From Chrysemys picta bellii (Eukaryota > Chordata > Testudines > Emydidae): 64,000 nt of DNA. The stretch covers positions 3,782,001-3,846,000 of the forward strand of contig NC_088800.1 in the NCBI RefSeq assembly GCF_011386835.1, written 5' to 3'. Below, piece by piece: positions 36,271-47,518 of the stretch. Each line of letters begins with the position of its first letter. Position 1 is the first letter of the stretch. The translations under genes were made by a program, and so were the position numbers. Under the pieces are notes generated by a model that was not told the DNA's origin, did not search any database, and was given only the letters and a program-made list of their open reading frames with translations.

Positions 36271-37749
36271 GTAATGTTTAGTGAGTTTAGCTGCGAAGTT
36301 GCAGCCATACAATAAATTCTTCCAAGAGGCACAGCAAAGGCTGAGAGCAGTGAGTCAGCCAAGCAATGGCTGTTCAACCAGGAATGACCACTGGTGACAG
36401 ACATTACTTTTTACACAACATAGTATATTCCCATCGGTCCATTTCTGAAGAATCTGCTGAATGACCAGGAGTTTAAAATTGCATGAAGTAGTTTATTTTC
36501 AAACTCCTGTGAACAGCTGAAGCAAGTCTCAGGGGGGAAGATAAAGTGCAAGGTTATCTGCAGAAAAAAGGTGAATACTCCAATAGGTTTATTATTTATT
36601 AAATGTAGGCGCCATTCTTCACACATATAGTAGTGCTTTACATAGATAAGAGCCAGCTATAGACCACATCGCAATACAATTAAGGGGAAAACAAAAGCAT
36701 GGATTGGATTTGCTTTTAAGCAAGCCATAGCTTGCCAGTCATTAGAAGAGAAGTGCCACCAAACAAAGGATGAAGCTTACAATATGTAATGGGTAGATCG
36801 GTACCAAAAGAGGCCATGTTGTACATCAGATCACTACAAGCTGAACATTCGAACACTGTGCACTATAAATACTCCTGCAGGTTGATTGCTCATAAGGTTC
36901 TAAGGGTAGGTGATAAAAACTTAAAATAAATCTTCGGTTTAAGTGGGAGCTGTCAGAGCACAAAATAAAGGCTTAACCACCGTGATGTGAAAGTGACAAG
37001 CAGAACGTGGAACAGATTGGAGAAGGCGAGTAGACGCTATCGGGAGGATGACAAACAGAGTGTTATAAAGGCACAGTAATCTCTCCACCAGACTATGCTG
37101 TGAAGATTTGGCAGCAGGAATAATGAAGCCAAGTAGTTAAGTCATCGAGACCTAGGGAGAATCGAAAGGAATACTCAAAACTGTCACCAAAGTTTCCACT
37201 ACAGAGACTCTGGGTCAATTTTTCCTCTCCATTAAATCTATATGAAGGATTCAACCCTGTCTGAAAAGACCTGAGTCCATGTGGAGTTGGGATCCTTCAG
37301 AGTGAGAAAGGGAGCCTCAGTTTTGTCCATGGAAGAGACAGATGAGATTGATGCCCATCCGATTGCCCAGCTGTGACTGATTCAGGGCACCAGTTTAAAA
37401 GGGCCAATTAAATTTTCAGAACTGTCATTTACAGAAACCCACGGAAAAGGCTTTATGGTCTGAATTTCATAGAGAAGAGGAAAAGGAGTAAAGATATAGT
37501 GTAGCTCTTAAATTTTATATCAGTTTTATTGCCCTCTTTAAACTTGAAGAGCACATCCAAAGAAACCTATTGAGTTTAGAAGAACGACAGAGGCTACCTA
37601 ACAAGGTACTGCCCCATGGCAGTGCTTCTTAGTGTGCCTGACACGGCCCATGGAGCCTTGTGAACTGGGCACTGTAGCTGCAAGGCACATGGGGTTAAGG
37701 GAATACGGGTGAGAAAAAGGAGAAGCGTGGATACGTATCCACCCCAAAC
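36271..37749. other. Intronic sequence, nothing recognised
   Basis: No exon or repeat family recognised. Confidence 0.45.
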
Positions 37750-38912
37750 TAGGGTTGCCAGGTGTTCGACCAGAACGCCCGGTTGAAAAGGGAACTTGGT
37801 GGCTCTGGTCACCACCGCTGACCAGGCTGTTAAAAGTTCGGTTGGCGCGGGGCTGGCAGACTCCCTACCTGGCTCTGTGCGGTTCCCCGGAAGCAACGAC
37901 ATGTCCTTTGGGTCCTAGGTGGAGGGACAGCCACAGGGACTCTCTGTGCTGCCCCCACCCCGCCCCAAGCGCCGGCTCTGCAGCTCCCATTGGCCGGGAA
38001 CCGTGGCCAATGGGAGCTGCAGGGGTGGCACCAGTGCGTAGAGTAAGCACACATAGCTGCCTGGCCGCACCTCTGCCTAGGAGTCGAGGGACATGTCGCA
38101 ACTTCCGGGGAGCCCCCGGAGCCCGCACCCCCTCCCACACCCCAACTCCCTGCACCAGCCCTGAGCCCCCTCCCACACCCAACTCCCTCTCAGAACCCGC
38201 ACCCCCACCTGCACCCCAATCTCCTGCCCCAGCTTGGAACCCCCTCCCGCACTCTGAACCTCTCAGCCCCAGCCTGGAGCACCCTCTTGCACCCCAAACC
38301 CATCATTCCTGGCTCCACCGCAGAGCTCACACCCCCAGCCGGAGCCTTCACCCCCTCCCACACCCCAACTCCCTGCCCCAGCCTGGATCCCCCTCCTGCA
38401 CCCTGAACCCCTCATTTCTGACCCCACCCCAAAGCCCACACCTCCAGCCCAGAGCCCATACCCCCTCCCATACCCCAACCCCCTGCCTCACTCCGGAGCC
38501 CCGTCCCACACTCCGAACCCCTCAGCCCAGTGTCCCCTCTTGTACCCCAAACCCCTCATCCCCAGCCAAGAGTCTGCACCCCCAGCCCAGAGCCTATACC
38601 TCTTCCCACACCCCACACCCTCACAGCCACCAGCCCAGATCCCCCCCTGCACCCCAAACCCCTCATCCCCAGCCCCATCCCAGAGCCTGCACCCCCAGCT
38701 GATGCCCTCAACACCTACGACACCCCAACCCCTTGCCCCAGCCCAGTGAATATGAGCAAGTGAGTGAGGGTGGGGGAGAGCGAGCAACAGAGGAAGGGGG
38801 GGGATGGTTTGAGCATGGGCGGAGCCTCAGAGAAGAGGCGGGGCAGGGGGCGGGGCAACAGTGTTCAGTTTTGTGCAATTAGAAAGATCCGGTCAAAGTG
38901 ACAAAAGTCAAC
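37750..38912 (+). mobile_element. GC-rich hAT-like element with internal C-rich minisatellite, copy A
   Basis: Starts TAGGGTTGCCAGGTGT, identical over 16 bp to the start of the element at 49308. A perfect 18-bp inverted repeat with ATTGG/CCAAT cores lies at 37978-37995 and 38005-38022. From about 38105 to 38750 it is a degenerate minisatellite of ACCCC, CAGCCC and CTCATCCC words; the 315-codon frame at 37755-38702 is low-complexity Pro/Ser/His read from this tract and is not a credible protein. The tail matches copy B (GGGCGGAGCCTCAGAG, GGGGCGGGGC, TTTTGTGCAATTAGAAAG) but lacks the terminal CAACCCTA, so the right edge is approximate. Confidence 0.75.
38105..38750. repeat. Minisatellite inside element A
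   Basis: Imperfect tandem units of about 35-50 bp built from CACCCCAAACCCCTCAT, CCCAGCC and GAGCCTGCACCCC words. Same kind of array as 49735-49920 in copy B. Confidence 0.75.
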
Positions 38913-39508
38913 AGTGTACCGTGACATGACAGGGGTCAGTAGCCACCAACTCCCGTGGCTAACGTTACATCCACCACTCCACATTACCAGGCACAACACA
39001 GCTGAGAGACAACTGACATTTGTGATTTCGGAAAGACACGTTTCCTGGCGTGGCTCCTATGTAGTAGCATTAGCAGCAGCTCCGTTGGAAGAGTGCTAGG
39101 CGTTAGGGCCAAATCCATTGGGTTGTTGCTGAGGTAATCTCCTGTCTACTTCAATGGATTATTTGCCCATTATTAGTAAGGACTAAGTAATGCTTGATGA
39201 AGTCCTCAGCATTGCAATCTTAATGCAGATATGGACTAAAAGATACAAAGGGCCATTATAGCGAAGACCTGTTTGCATACAAATGTTTTATTTATTCCTA
39301 AACGATACAGAAGAAAGATACAATTCATTAAACCGGCTTTAAAGTCTCACTTCTCTAAACAAGAAAGCCACACTTAAAAAGAAAAAAATACCAGAGATTT
39401 CAGCCTGTCACAATGGTATTAAAGAGATTCCTGGGATAGAACGTGTGTTTTAACAGCTGTGTTTTAAGATTACCACTGAACTTCAATCAGGTTTGTTAAG
39501 GAAAAATT
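38913..39508. other. Intron 2 sequence next to exon 2
   Basis: Contains CCAAATCCATTGGG and CTTCAATGG words near 39110-39165, like the old 'caatgg' repeat class. Otherwise nothing recognised. Confidence 0.4.
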
Positions 39509-39514
39509 ACTTAC

Positions 39515-39715
39515 TTGTTCCAGTGGAATGACAAGAAAGGACCCTCCGCCAGCACTCTCCGTTACTATGGCGAGGAACTTGGCATTAACAGCACAGAAGT
39601 GGTTGTCATGAACATTCTTGGTAATTGGAATCCCATCAAAGCAGTGCTCTCGGTTTGCCACTTTCCCATAGACATTTCGAAACTTTGAACTGCGATACTG
39701 CGGACGCCATGACAT
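39515..39715 (-). CDS. CORO2B: Coronin 2B, exon 2 (N-terminal coding exon)
   Basis: Read on the minus strand this exon encodes 67 residues starting MSWRPQYRSSKFRNVYGK and ending FLVIPLEQ. I recognise the coronin N-terminal signature (basic RSSKFRNVYGK segment) followed by the start of the WD40 propeller (VHDNHFCAVN, TESAGGGSFLVIPL). Coronin 2B is a cytoplasmic actin-binding protein enriched in nervous tissue and linked to focal adhesions. The exon is bounded by a CACAG acceptor directly before the ATG (39716-39720) and a perfect GTAAGT donor (39509-39514). Its length is a multiple of three and it ends in phase 0, so it joins exon 3 to read LEQ-TGRIEP. Because it begins exactly with ATG, it can supply the start codon after an untranslated exon 1; a form with a few extra residues from exon 1 is also known in mammals. 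The paralogue CORO2A starts similarly but, as I recall it, differs at several positions (MSWHPQ, FRHVFGK), so CORO2B fits better. The reading frame runs on into the intron and should stop at the donor. Confidence 0.96.
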
Positions 39716-39720
39716 CTGTG

Positions 39721-41730
39721 GAGCAAATGTACGAAGATTTTTACAATAGTCCAGTCTTCATAAGGAAAGAGAAACAAATGCCACAAGTGACTTCTACACT
39801 TAACCTGCATGGTCACAGGAAAAAAACCGTTGAGTAGTTGAAGTCCTCCCTCCTTGTCATTAGGAGATAATGTGGTTTTAGCAAGACCTTGGTTACAAAT
39901 CACCAAACACTCTGGACAGGTTCAGATCGTCTGGTGAACTTTACAGTTCAGATGTATCTCTACATGAAAGGCAAAAATTTAAATCCAGAGTTGTAGTTGG
40001 GAAATTTCTCTCTCTCCTTCTACAGAGATCTAGGAAAAGAACTTGCAAGGGATGTTGGGAAAGTGTTCCAAAGATTTCTTTTAAAGCAAAGAAAGCAAAG
40101 CTTGGAACATTTGGATTGTCATCTGAAGATTAAAAGAAAACTGGGTAGCTAACCAGCAGGCGAGCCATACTCTGTGTTAACGAGCTGTCTCATTCGCCTA
40201 CTCTTCGCAAATGTACAGAGAACTATTCCCAAGCTAACGACATCACTAAAAAAAAGCCGTGAGCTGCAATTAATCAAAGCCTGACTACAAATACAATAGT
40301 TTTACATTTACATAGTATCTTTCCTCAAAGTACTCAGTGAAACGATGAACAGCCATCTTTCTACTTTAAAAATACATATTCCTTGTACAAAAGTGAACAC
40401 ACCTGGAAGTCAGTGGGCATTTTGGATACCAAAGAACTGAAAGATAGGGATCTATGACGTAGAATTAAAGATTCCAGGGTCTTGACATCTAATCTGTCTA
40501 GGATAAAAAAAGGGTTAAAGGCAGTTTCCAGGCACACCCCCACCTGTCCTTGGGTCTTCCTTTTAATTTTAATACTAGTTCTTTTTTCTCATTTTTCCCA
40601 TTTGTGTGAAAGACCTACAACTAACAATGCAGGGGAAGCCCTTAAACTGACTATATTCAAGGTGCTGTTACGTGTATAAAGTCCACAAACTGGAAAAAAG
40701 TGAATTTCTGTCTAGTCCCACGTATTACTTCCAAAAGTAGATTTTTAAAAAGTCACTTTTCAAGCTACAGGATTAACTGGAAAGTATAGTATGCTACTTT
40801 ACATACATGCAGCACCACCCCGTTAGCATTGCTGGAACATTTACCTCGGTCATCCACACAGCGGCTGTAACTGTATGCACCAGAGAAGAGTCCGGAGACC
40901 TATTTGCATACAGTTTCCCCAAAAGAGCGCATACAATCATGCTAAACATGTTCAGATGCAAACCAGTGCACCGTGCACTCATTTGTGCTTGTGCCCACTG
41001 TTGTTTAGAGTTTGTGATATGCACAAAAAGAAGAAAAATAAAATATGGTCCGACCTGTGCAAACATTGCTACATTAGTAGGGTTTGTGTGCGTGGTTATT
41101 TTCCTAAGTTTATTAAAGAAAAGTCCTTATGGTAGCACAAGTGCTGGTACCACAATAAAGCCTTACGCTATAAGGAGTTAAGGCATTTTAAACATTTAGA
41201 AAAGCATGAGCGCTTACACCATTGTAAAGTGGCTTAAGCACTTAAATCTCTATCACACACTGACAATTTCATGCTTAGGGACTCAAAGCAGCTTATATTC
41301 TCCAAGACGGACTAGCATCTACTGACAGATGAATTTAAGTGAGCACCTAAACAGAGAGACACGTGCAATTGGACGCTTTCGTTTGACAAAGCGAGGCTGT
41401 TTTTAAGATGGGCCCTTCCACACACTTCCTACCTTGGTATAACTCACACGAATGGTCTGTTCTGTAGCATTAGCTACATATCTATAGCATTTGCTGCCAG
41501 GCAAACGCTATAATTACTAGAAGTGTATAATACCAGCCCATACTACTCCATTCTTGGCCAAAGAAAATCAAGCCAGATTCTGTACGAGACTCATCCAATC
41601 ACAGCACCAAAATGATAGGTGCTTTATTCACCTTTTGACAATTGATAGTGTACAGTTAGTGTGAGATTTTGCTTTCCTTCATCCTGGTCTTTCCACAGAA
41701 AATAAGAAGTCTCTGCTTTTTTTCTGGTCA
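39721..41730. other. Intron 1 sequence next to exon 2, nothing recognised
   Basis: No exon, RNA gene or repeat family recognised. The frame at 40807-41181 has no domain signature. Confidence 0.45.
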
Positions 41731-41987
41731 ACGTAAGAATGGCCACACTGGGCCAGACCAAAGGTCCATCTAGCCCAGTATCCTGTCTTCCGACAGTGGC
41801 CAATGCCAGATGCCCTAGAGGGAATGAACAGAACAGGGAATCATCAAGTGATCCAGCCCCTGTCACCCATTCCCAGCTTCTGACAAACAGAGGCTAGGGA
41901 CACCATCCCTGCCCATCCGGCTAATAGCCATTGATGGACCTATCCTCCATGAACTTATCTAGTTATTTTTTGAACCCTGTTATAGTC
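41731..41987 (-). mobile_element. CR1-type LINE, 3' UTR fragment
   Basis: AAGAATGGCCACACTGGGCC, AGGTCCATCTAGCCCAGTAT, GGCTAATAGCCATTGATGG and TCCATGAACTTATCTAGTTA. The same segment is present in the longer copies at 56159-57245 (opposite strand) and 61789-62600. A 5'-truncated insertion in the sense of CORO2B. Confidence 0.85.
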
Positions 41988-42361
41988 TAGTGTGTATTTT
42001 GTATATAAGCTGTTTAGTGATGTCCTATACAATTGGGACTCAAAACAAAAAAAAGAAGAGTGAGATAATGTTCGTTTTCAGGATTTCAGCATCGTTAGAT
42101 TTCTGGTTTTATGTCCCTGTTATTTTTTCCCCCCACAGAAAGGTAGCCAAGCCTCTGCTCTGGTCCAACCATAATGAGAGGAAGCCATAAGCCCGAGTGC
42201 ATATTTCACTGGAGAGTTCAAGCGTTCCTCTCCTTCATCCTCAGTAAGTATTTCCTGTAAACAATGTCAAGTAGCTCAAACGCTTTTGTGCTGCACAGAT
42301 CCAAGAAGTGAAATATCTGGAAATAGCTTCACACTGTTTTGTTGAGAAGAGCTGCACTGTG

Positions 42362-43094
42362 TAGGGTTACCATATGTCCAGTTTTTCCCGGACATGTCCG
42401 GCTTTTTGGTCCTCAAACCCCCATCCGGGGGGAATTGCCAAAAAGCCGAACATGTCCGGGAAAAATACCGCCGGCCGGGCACTTCCTCTCCCGCGGCTGC
42501 TCTGCTCCTCCCCTGACTCTTCGGCTCTGTTTAAGAGCCGAGCTGCCCGAGCGCTACCGGCTTTGGGCAGCCCCCTTGCCTCCGGACCCCAGCCGCCGGC
42601 CGGGCACTTCCCCTCCCGGGCTCCGTGGGCGCAGGGTCCAGAGGCAAGGGGGCTGACCGAAGCCGGAGCGCTCCGGCAGCTCGGCTCTTAAGCAGAGCCG
42701 AAGAGTCGGGAGGAGCAGAGCAGCTGGAGCCCGGGAGGGGAAGTGCCCGGCCGGCGGTGCAGGGTCCGGAGGCAAGGGGGCTGCCCGAAGCCCGAGCGCT
42801 ACCGGCTTCACGGTTTGCCGGGCAGCCTCCAGACCCTGCACCCCCAGCTGGGCGCTTCCCCTCCCGGGCTCCAGCTGCGCTGGGGAAGCGCTGGCCGGGG
42901 GCGCAGGGTCTGGGGGCTGCCTGGCAAACCGTGAAGCTGGTAGTACTCGGGCAGCCCTTTTCACGTGGCTGGGAGGGGGGAGGTGGAGTTAGGGCGGGGA
43001 CTTTGGGGAAGGGGTGGGGAAGGGGTTGGGAAAGGGGTGGGGCCAGGGCCCGTGGAGTGTCCTCTTTTTTTATTTTTTAAATATGGTAACCCTA
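42362..43094. mobile_element. Non-autonomous hAT-like transposon (733 bp) with exact 8-bp target duplication
   Basis: Starts TAGGGTTACCATAT and ends ATATGGTAACCCTA, a 14-bp perfect inverted repeat. GCACTGTG flanks both sides exactly (42354-42361 and 43095-43102). Just inside the left end is a 28-bp hairpin (42382-42409 against 42438-42465, one mismatch) with the repeated word GGACATGTCCGG. The middle (42469-42960) is GC-rich and made of direct and inverted copies of a CGGCCGGGCACTTCCCCTCC block. The open frames at 42339-43080 are read from this repeat and are not genes. Confidence 0.93.
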
Positions 43095-43102
43095 GCACTG
43101 TG

Positions 43103-43874
43103 TGGTACAATGATCACTGCTGCTATCAACTCCCTGACACAGGGGGTTCTCTGGACTGAACTTTTTTCTGGTTGAATGTTTGTTTTTGGGGCAGAGGAGA
43201 AACAGTGGTGCCTTAAACAGCTAATCCTTTCACGTGGGAGATTCGACTAAGTCTCACACATCAAGCCAACCTCGCCTGGGAGAATTGTGGGGGTGAAGCT
43301 TTCTGGAAGGAAGGAAGTGCATCCCAAACACCCAGCACAAACAGACCTCCAAGATTTAAAGGCCACCAGCCCACTCAGCTACATAGCCCATTATGATGCG
43401 GCTTGAGTTTCAGAACAGGAAGAGAGATGTTAGAAACGGGTGACAGTCAGAATGCTTGGGGAGGGAGGCTCCCAGACGAGTTAGGACAGACCAAGACAAG
43501 GGAAAAAACCCACTTAAAGGTGTTTGGGGTCACCAAAAAAATTGCTAAGATCAGGAGGTTTATAAAATTATAGGGTTTTTTTAATGCTAGGGGAAAATAG
43601 CAAAAATACACTACAAGTTACATTGGCATAGCATTTTAGCTCCTATCAACACGAGCAATGTCAAGAACCACTGATGACATGATTTCTAGCTCTCTCCTCC
43701 CTCCCAAGTTTTGTCCTCCCCTTTCCAGTTGTTAAAACCAAGTGTGCTGACCTGTTGCATGAGACCCAGATGTTTCCCAAAGGAGAGGAGTGCTTTAGCC
43801 CAAGTTCCCATGCCAGTGTGTTCTCCAAGTTCTCAGGCAGGGATACCTGGGCAGACATGAAGGCAATTATGGGG
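43103..43874. other. Intronic sequence, nothing recognised
   Basis: No assignable feature. Confidence 0.4.
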
Positions 43875-43876
43875 TG

Positions 43877-43942
43877 AAATCCTGGCTGCACTGAAATCAA
43901 AAGTATAATTCCCACTGACTTCAAGAAGGCCAGGGCTTCAAC
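43877..43942. mobile_element. Short inverted-repeat relic, 'GTGAAATCCTGGC...GCCAGGGCTTCA'
   Basis: The ends are approximate inverses around a CCCACTGACTTCAAG core. I recognise this as an old dispersed palindromic element of turtles. Confidence 0.5.
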
Positions 43943-43964
43943 CATGGTGTTCCATAATATTAGT

Positions 43965-44205
43965 GTAGTCTAGTGGCTCGGATGCAGGACTGGAAACCTA
44001 GAGTTGTGAGATCTATTTCTGTCTCTGCCCCTGCTGGATGACCTTGGGCAAGTCACTTCATCTCCCTGGGCCTCAGGTTTTCTCCTCTCTGTACATAGCA
44101 GTTAGTGATAGGACTGTGTTTGTATATCACATAGCACAATAGGGTCCTGGGGTTGCTAAGTGCTACAGGAACAACAAAATAATAGCAGCTAAAAGTGTAA
44201 TAGAA
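43965..44205 (+). repeat. MIR/CORE-SINE-like element, nearly complete
   Basis: Head TAGTGGCTCGGATGCAGGAC, TRNA-like ATCTATTTCTGTCTCTGCCC, core TGACCTTGGGCAAGTCACTT and CCTGGGCCTCAGGTTTTCTC, then an L2-like tail (TGTGTTTGTATATCACATAG, CACAATAGGGTCCTGGGG) ending in an AACAACAAAATAATA run. It is the best-preserved CORE-SINE in the window. Confidence 0.8.
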
Positions 44206-44469
44206 GCAAGAGAAACTAGCCAATATGCCCATAACAGCAATACCATTTTTAAACACAGTTCTTCAGCAGTATATGTGGCAGCTGTCTGTGGACTCCTTTC
44301 AAACAAGATTTATTTGATGTATCTTAAGTCAGGTATTTACAAGGTTTCTGGGGAAAATTGGATGCGTTTTCTTTCACATCAAGCTATCGTTATCATTAGT
44401 GTGTGAAAGAAGTGAAACATCTCCCCAGGGCCCCCCATGCCCTCTTCCTCATGTGAGTAACCCTGACTC

Positions 44470-44490
44470 TGTGTGTGTGTGTGTGTGTGT
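44470..44490. repeat. (TG)n microsatellite
   Basis: A 21-bp uninterrupted TG run. Confidence 0.95.
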
Positions 44491-44804
44491 AAGCTAGAGG
44501 GGCAGGATCAGGGCTGAGGGTCCGACAGTCTCCAACCTGGGGGAGTTACTCTTTTTACACGTTATACTCAATTCTATGAACTTGTTCAGCTTGTTTCTGG
44601 TTGGTTTGGTTTGCTATCATGAGCTACGTGTTCTGGGCAACAAAGTTATTTCGAAGAGGTAACACATGAGGGATTGCTGTTGACTTTAATTTTGAAGTGT
44701 GCACTTCACAAAATCTTTCATTAGTGAACTCTAACGTCTTGCATTTTATTTCTCCACTTATTGGACTCCACTTACCGTGAAGTACAAGCGTACCTGCAGC
44801 TGTT

Positions 44805-44912
44805 TTGGAATTCAGAGAGCGATTCTCCTCTTACACCAGTGTTGCACCTATGTAAGGCCAATGGAGTTACCTCCAATTTGCATGAGCGTAGAATCAGTCC
44901 CAAATCGTTTTG
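44805..44912. repeat. Old interspersed repeat, same class as at 1865
   Basis: GATTCTCCTCTTACACCAGT, CCAATGGAGTTACCTCC and GAATCAGTCCC words, in the class seen at 1865 and 2165. Confidence 0.5.
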
Positions 44913-47518
44913 ATCTGAGCTGCTATTCTTTCAGACAAACAAATTTAATTGTAAGTCAGCTATCCTAAATCCTTTACAGGAGTGTTGTACTATAGCTGAT
45001 TTGTGACACAAAGAGTTGAGTGCAGCCTTATCCACGTTAACAAACAGTAAAATATTAAAAGCCATTCTTTCCTCCATGACCGTCTTGCATAAGCAGCAAT
45101 ATGCTTTTGTCATTGTTTTGCTCCATGATTAATGCGAGATGCTAAAGGCTGGCTGGAAAGTCAGTTTTAAATACTTTGCTTCTCCAGTCCTGGTCCTTCA
45201 ATAGATTACTCTGGCAGATTAAGCTTTCCCATCTGGAACTTTCCGGGAAAGTAAGACCTGCATTGTAGCACTAATTGCATTTCTGTAATTCATGCACATT
45301 GAGGTGTTCTGGTCTCAACCTGAAAATTGTCATTTGTCTTCCTGGTATTAACATTTTACCCCAAAAATCTCAGAGTAAATGCTTTCTCTGGTTTAGTGAG
45401 CTACCATAGTGTAACCAACTCTTCCCACGATCTTTATGCAAGTGTTTTCACCTGGATGGAGGAAATACTCACCCAGAGGCGACTCACAGAAGTGAATTCT
45501 AAAACGTAACAGTGCCAGGTTTGTTCCATTCCATTTTCAAGGGACAGGGTGACATACACATAAGCTTTTCAAAATGCAAATTATGGGGGTGTATGGAAGG
45601 AGTGGGAGTTAAGCTATGCCCAAGTGCAAGACAGACACATGCTTGCAAGACATTGGTAAGTTTGGGAATCTTTTTCAGAACATATTGAAATTAAGATGAT
45701 CAACTGCTCTATCTTCTTTCTAAAATTACTTCTAAGGGCCATATGTAACCAGTATTTGCAGTTTGATTTTTTTTTTAAAGTTGGAAGTTCAATACAGTAT
45801 GACAATGGGGCATCTGCTAGATCTTTGTTTGCAACTATTCGGCTACCATGCTTTGCGTTATACACATTCGATGAGCAGCTGCAAAAGGCTTGGGTCAAGC
45901 TTGTTGGAAAATAGTAAGTATTTGCTACAAAGAAGTGTAGGGGAGAAAACATGTTTCCATTCATTTTTTTATTTGGGGGCAAAAAGGCTATTTTCCATCT
46001 AACTATCTCCAGTGAAAGCAAGAGTGTTTTGAGATCATAGTGCAAGATGGAAAATTCAATATCCTGGGGACGGCCTCTCTACCAAGGTCAGCTACAAGGA
46101 CTTTACACTTGGAAGTGTCAGACACGGCAGTCACTCAAGTGCTTCTCACCTTTCTCCTGATCGCAGCCCCATGGTACAAACAGGAAAAATGTCAGGATCC
46201 CTGGGAACTGAGAATTCCTGGACTTGTGGGCTGTTTCCTCTTTCCAGACTCAGAACAGTGAGTTCCTTTTTCAGCCCCACCCTGCTGCAGGCCTTGATTT
46301 CCAACTGTGGTCGTGACCATTTGGCAGGTGTCTGATGTAAGACTTGCAGGGCCAGAGGGAATTCTTCTGGGGATTAACAGTATGGGCTAGCACATGGCTT
46401 TTCCTCTTTCTTTATCCCGAATGCAAGTCCCAAAGCCCAGATTCTCATCTCTGAGGGAGGAGAGGACCTGGCTATGCTCTGTCTAGGACACACAGAGCAG
46501 TCTGAAAGGCATCGCCTGCTATGAATGTAGTTTCAGGATAAAGGGAAGAAGTGGAGAGCCTTGCAAGTTTTTTTCTAAATCCTGCTAGAGCTCTGACAGG
46601 AACTTGATGCCACCCTAAGTGGAAGGGGTCAAGGGCTCTCACTCTTCCAAGAGTCACTTAACAAGCAAGACCCCGAAGGATACAAAACTCCATCTCTATT
46701 CCTGTTAAGATGAATGGAGAGATTAATAGAAATACATGGGTTTGCTGAAGTTGCCTAGTCAGTGGCAATACAAGAAGTGCTCTCGCTCATTTTCCTGCCT
46801 TTTTGCGCCCCTAAGGAGCCTTCGCCGTAAGAAACAGAAGGAACAGTAGGGACATAGGAAACAGTAAGAAGCGCTTGAATTTGCTGATGTACTATGTTAC
46901 CGCAGAGCATAAATGGTGCTATTTCCGTAGAGCGCATCCTACCTATAACTGCAAGTGCTGAAATTGCTCAGGGCCTGAATCGCGGCGAACCTTCCTTCGG
47001 GTGACAGGAGGAGAGAGAGCTTTGAGAAGAGACCTACCAGGTGCACCACTTCCTGTGACAGAATTAGACAGGGCAGCCCGGCGGCTTTAGGTGACAGAGA
47101 AAAACAAGGAGCTGCTAGAGCCGTGGCTGGGAAGCTTGGGGCCAAAGCCGGCTGCCACCAAAGCACCTTGGGGGGGCCATTGCTCCGGTAGGACCTTTGC
47201 CCTCTGGCTGACGTGATCTTCTTCCTCACGGACATGCTCAACACACAGAAAGCTGGTGAAGGAGTCGTGAAAAACCTAGAAACTACAGCTCCACCCAGTC
47301 TTGTCTCAGGACCACTGCTGAGCAAAGAGGGATTGTTGACCCCCAGCCAACAGAAGGACCATTTGATATGCAGCATCACACTGGGGCCTACCACACAGGC
47401 TGCTTCTAGTTCTGGAGAAATCCTCTGGGCCAATGGAGTCCCCATTTCCCATCAGTCCTTAGCAAATCCCTTCTCTGCTATTACTGCTGGAAAGTTGGAG
47501 GGCACAGTTGGTTGGGAA
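44913..47518. other. Intronic sequence, nothing recognised
   Basis: The frames at 45614-46045 and 46939-47445 (minus) show no known domain, and overlapping frames occur on the other strand. Confidence 0.45.

Larger units (their letters stand above)
6731..39514 (-). other. CORO2B: CORO2B intron 2
   Basis: Interval between the acceptor of exon 3 and the donor of exon 2, about 32.8 kb. It starts GTAAGT and ends CAG on the minus strand, a standard GT-AG intron. No further coding exon is expected inside it, because exons 2 and 3 encode directly consecutive coronin residues. Its content is transposon relics and unassigned sequence, listed separately. Confidence 0.93.

Noticed and set aside
37755..38702. 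315-codon plus-strand open frame as a proline-rich protein gene
   Set aside because: It lies inside a transposon and is mostly a C-rich minisatellite; the homologous element at 49308 has a different array length and no matching frame.
42339..43080. Overlapping Arg/Gly/Pro-rich frames as coding sequence or a CpG-island promoter exon
   Set aside because: The whole stretch is bounded by hAT termini and an exact 8-bp duplication; the CpG richness is that of the transposon.
46939..47445. 168-codon minus-strand open frame as an exon
   Set aside because: No recognisable family motif or convincing splice sites; composition is that of intron DNA.
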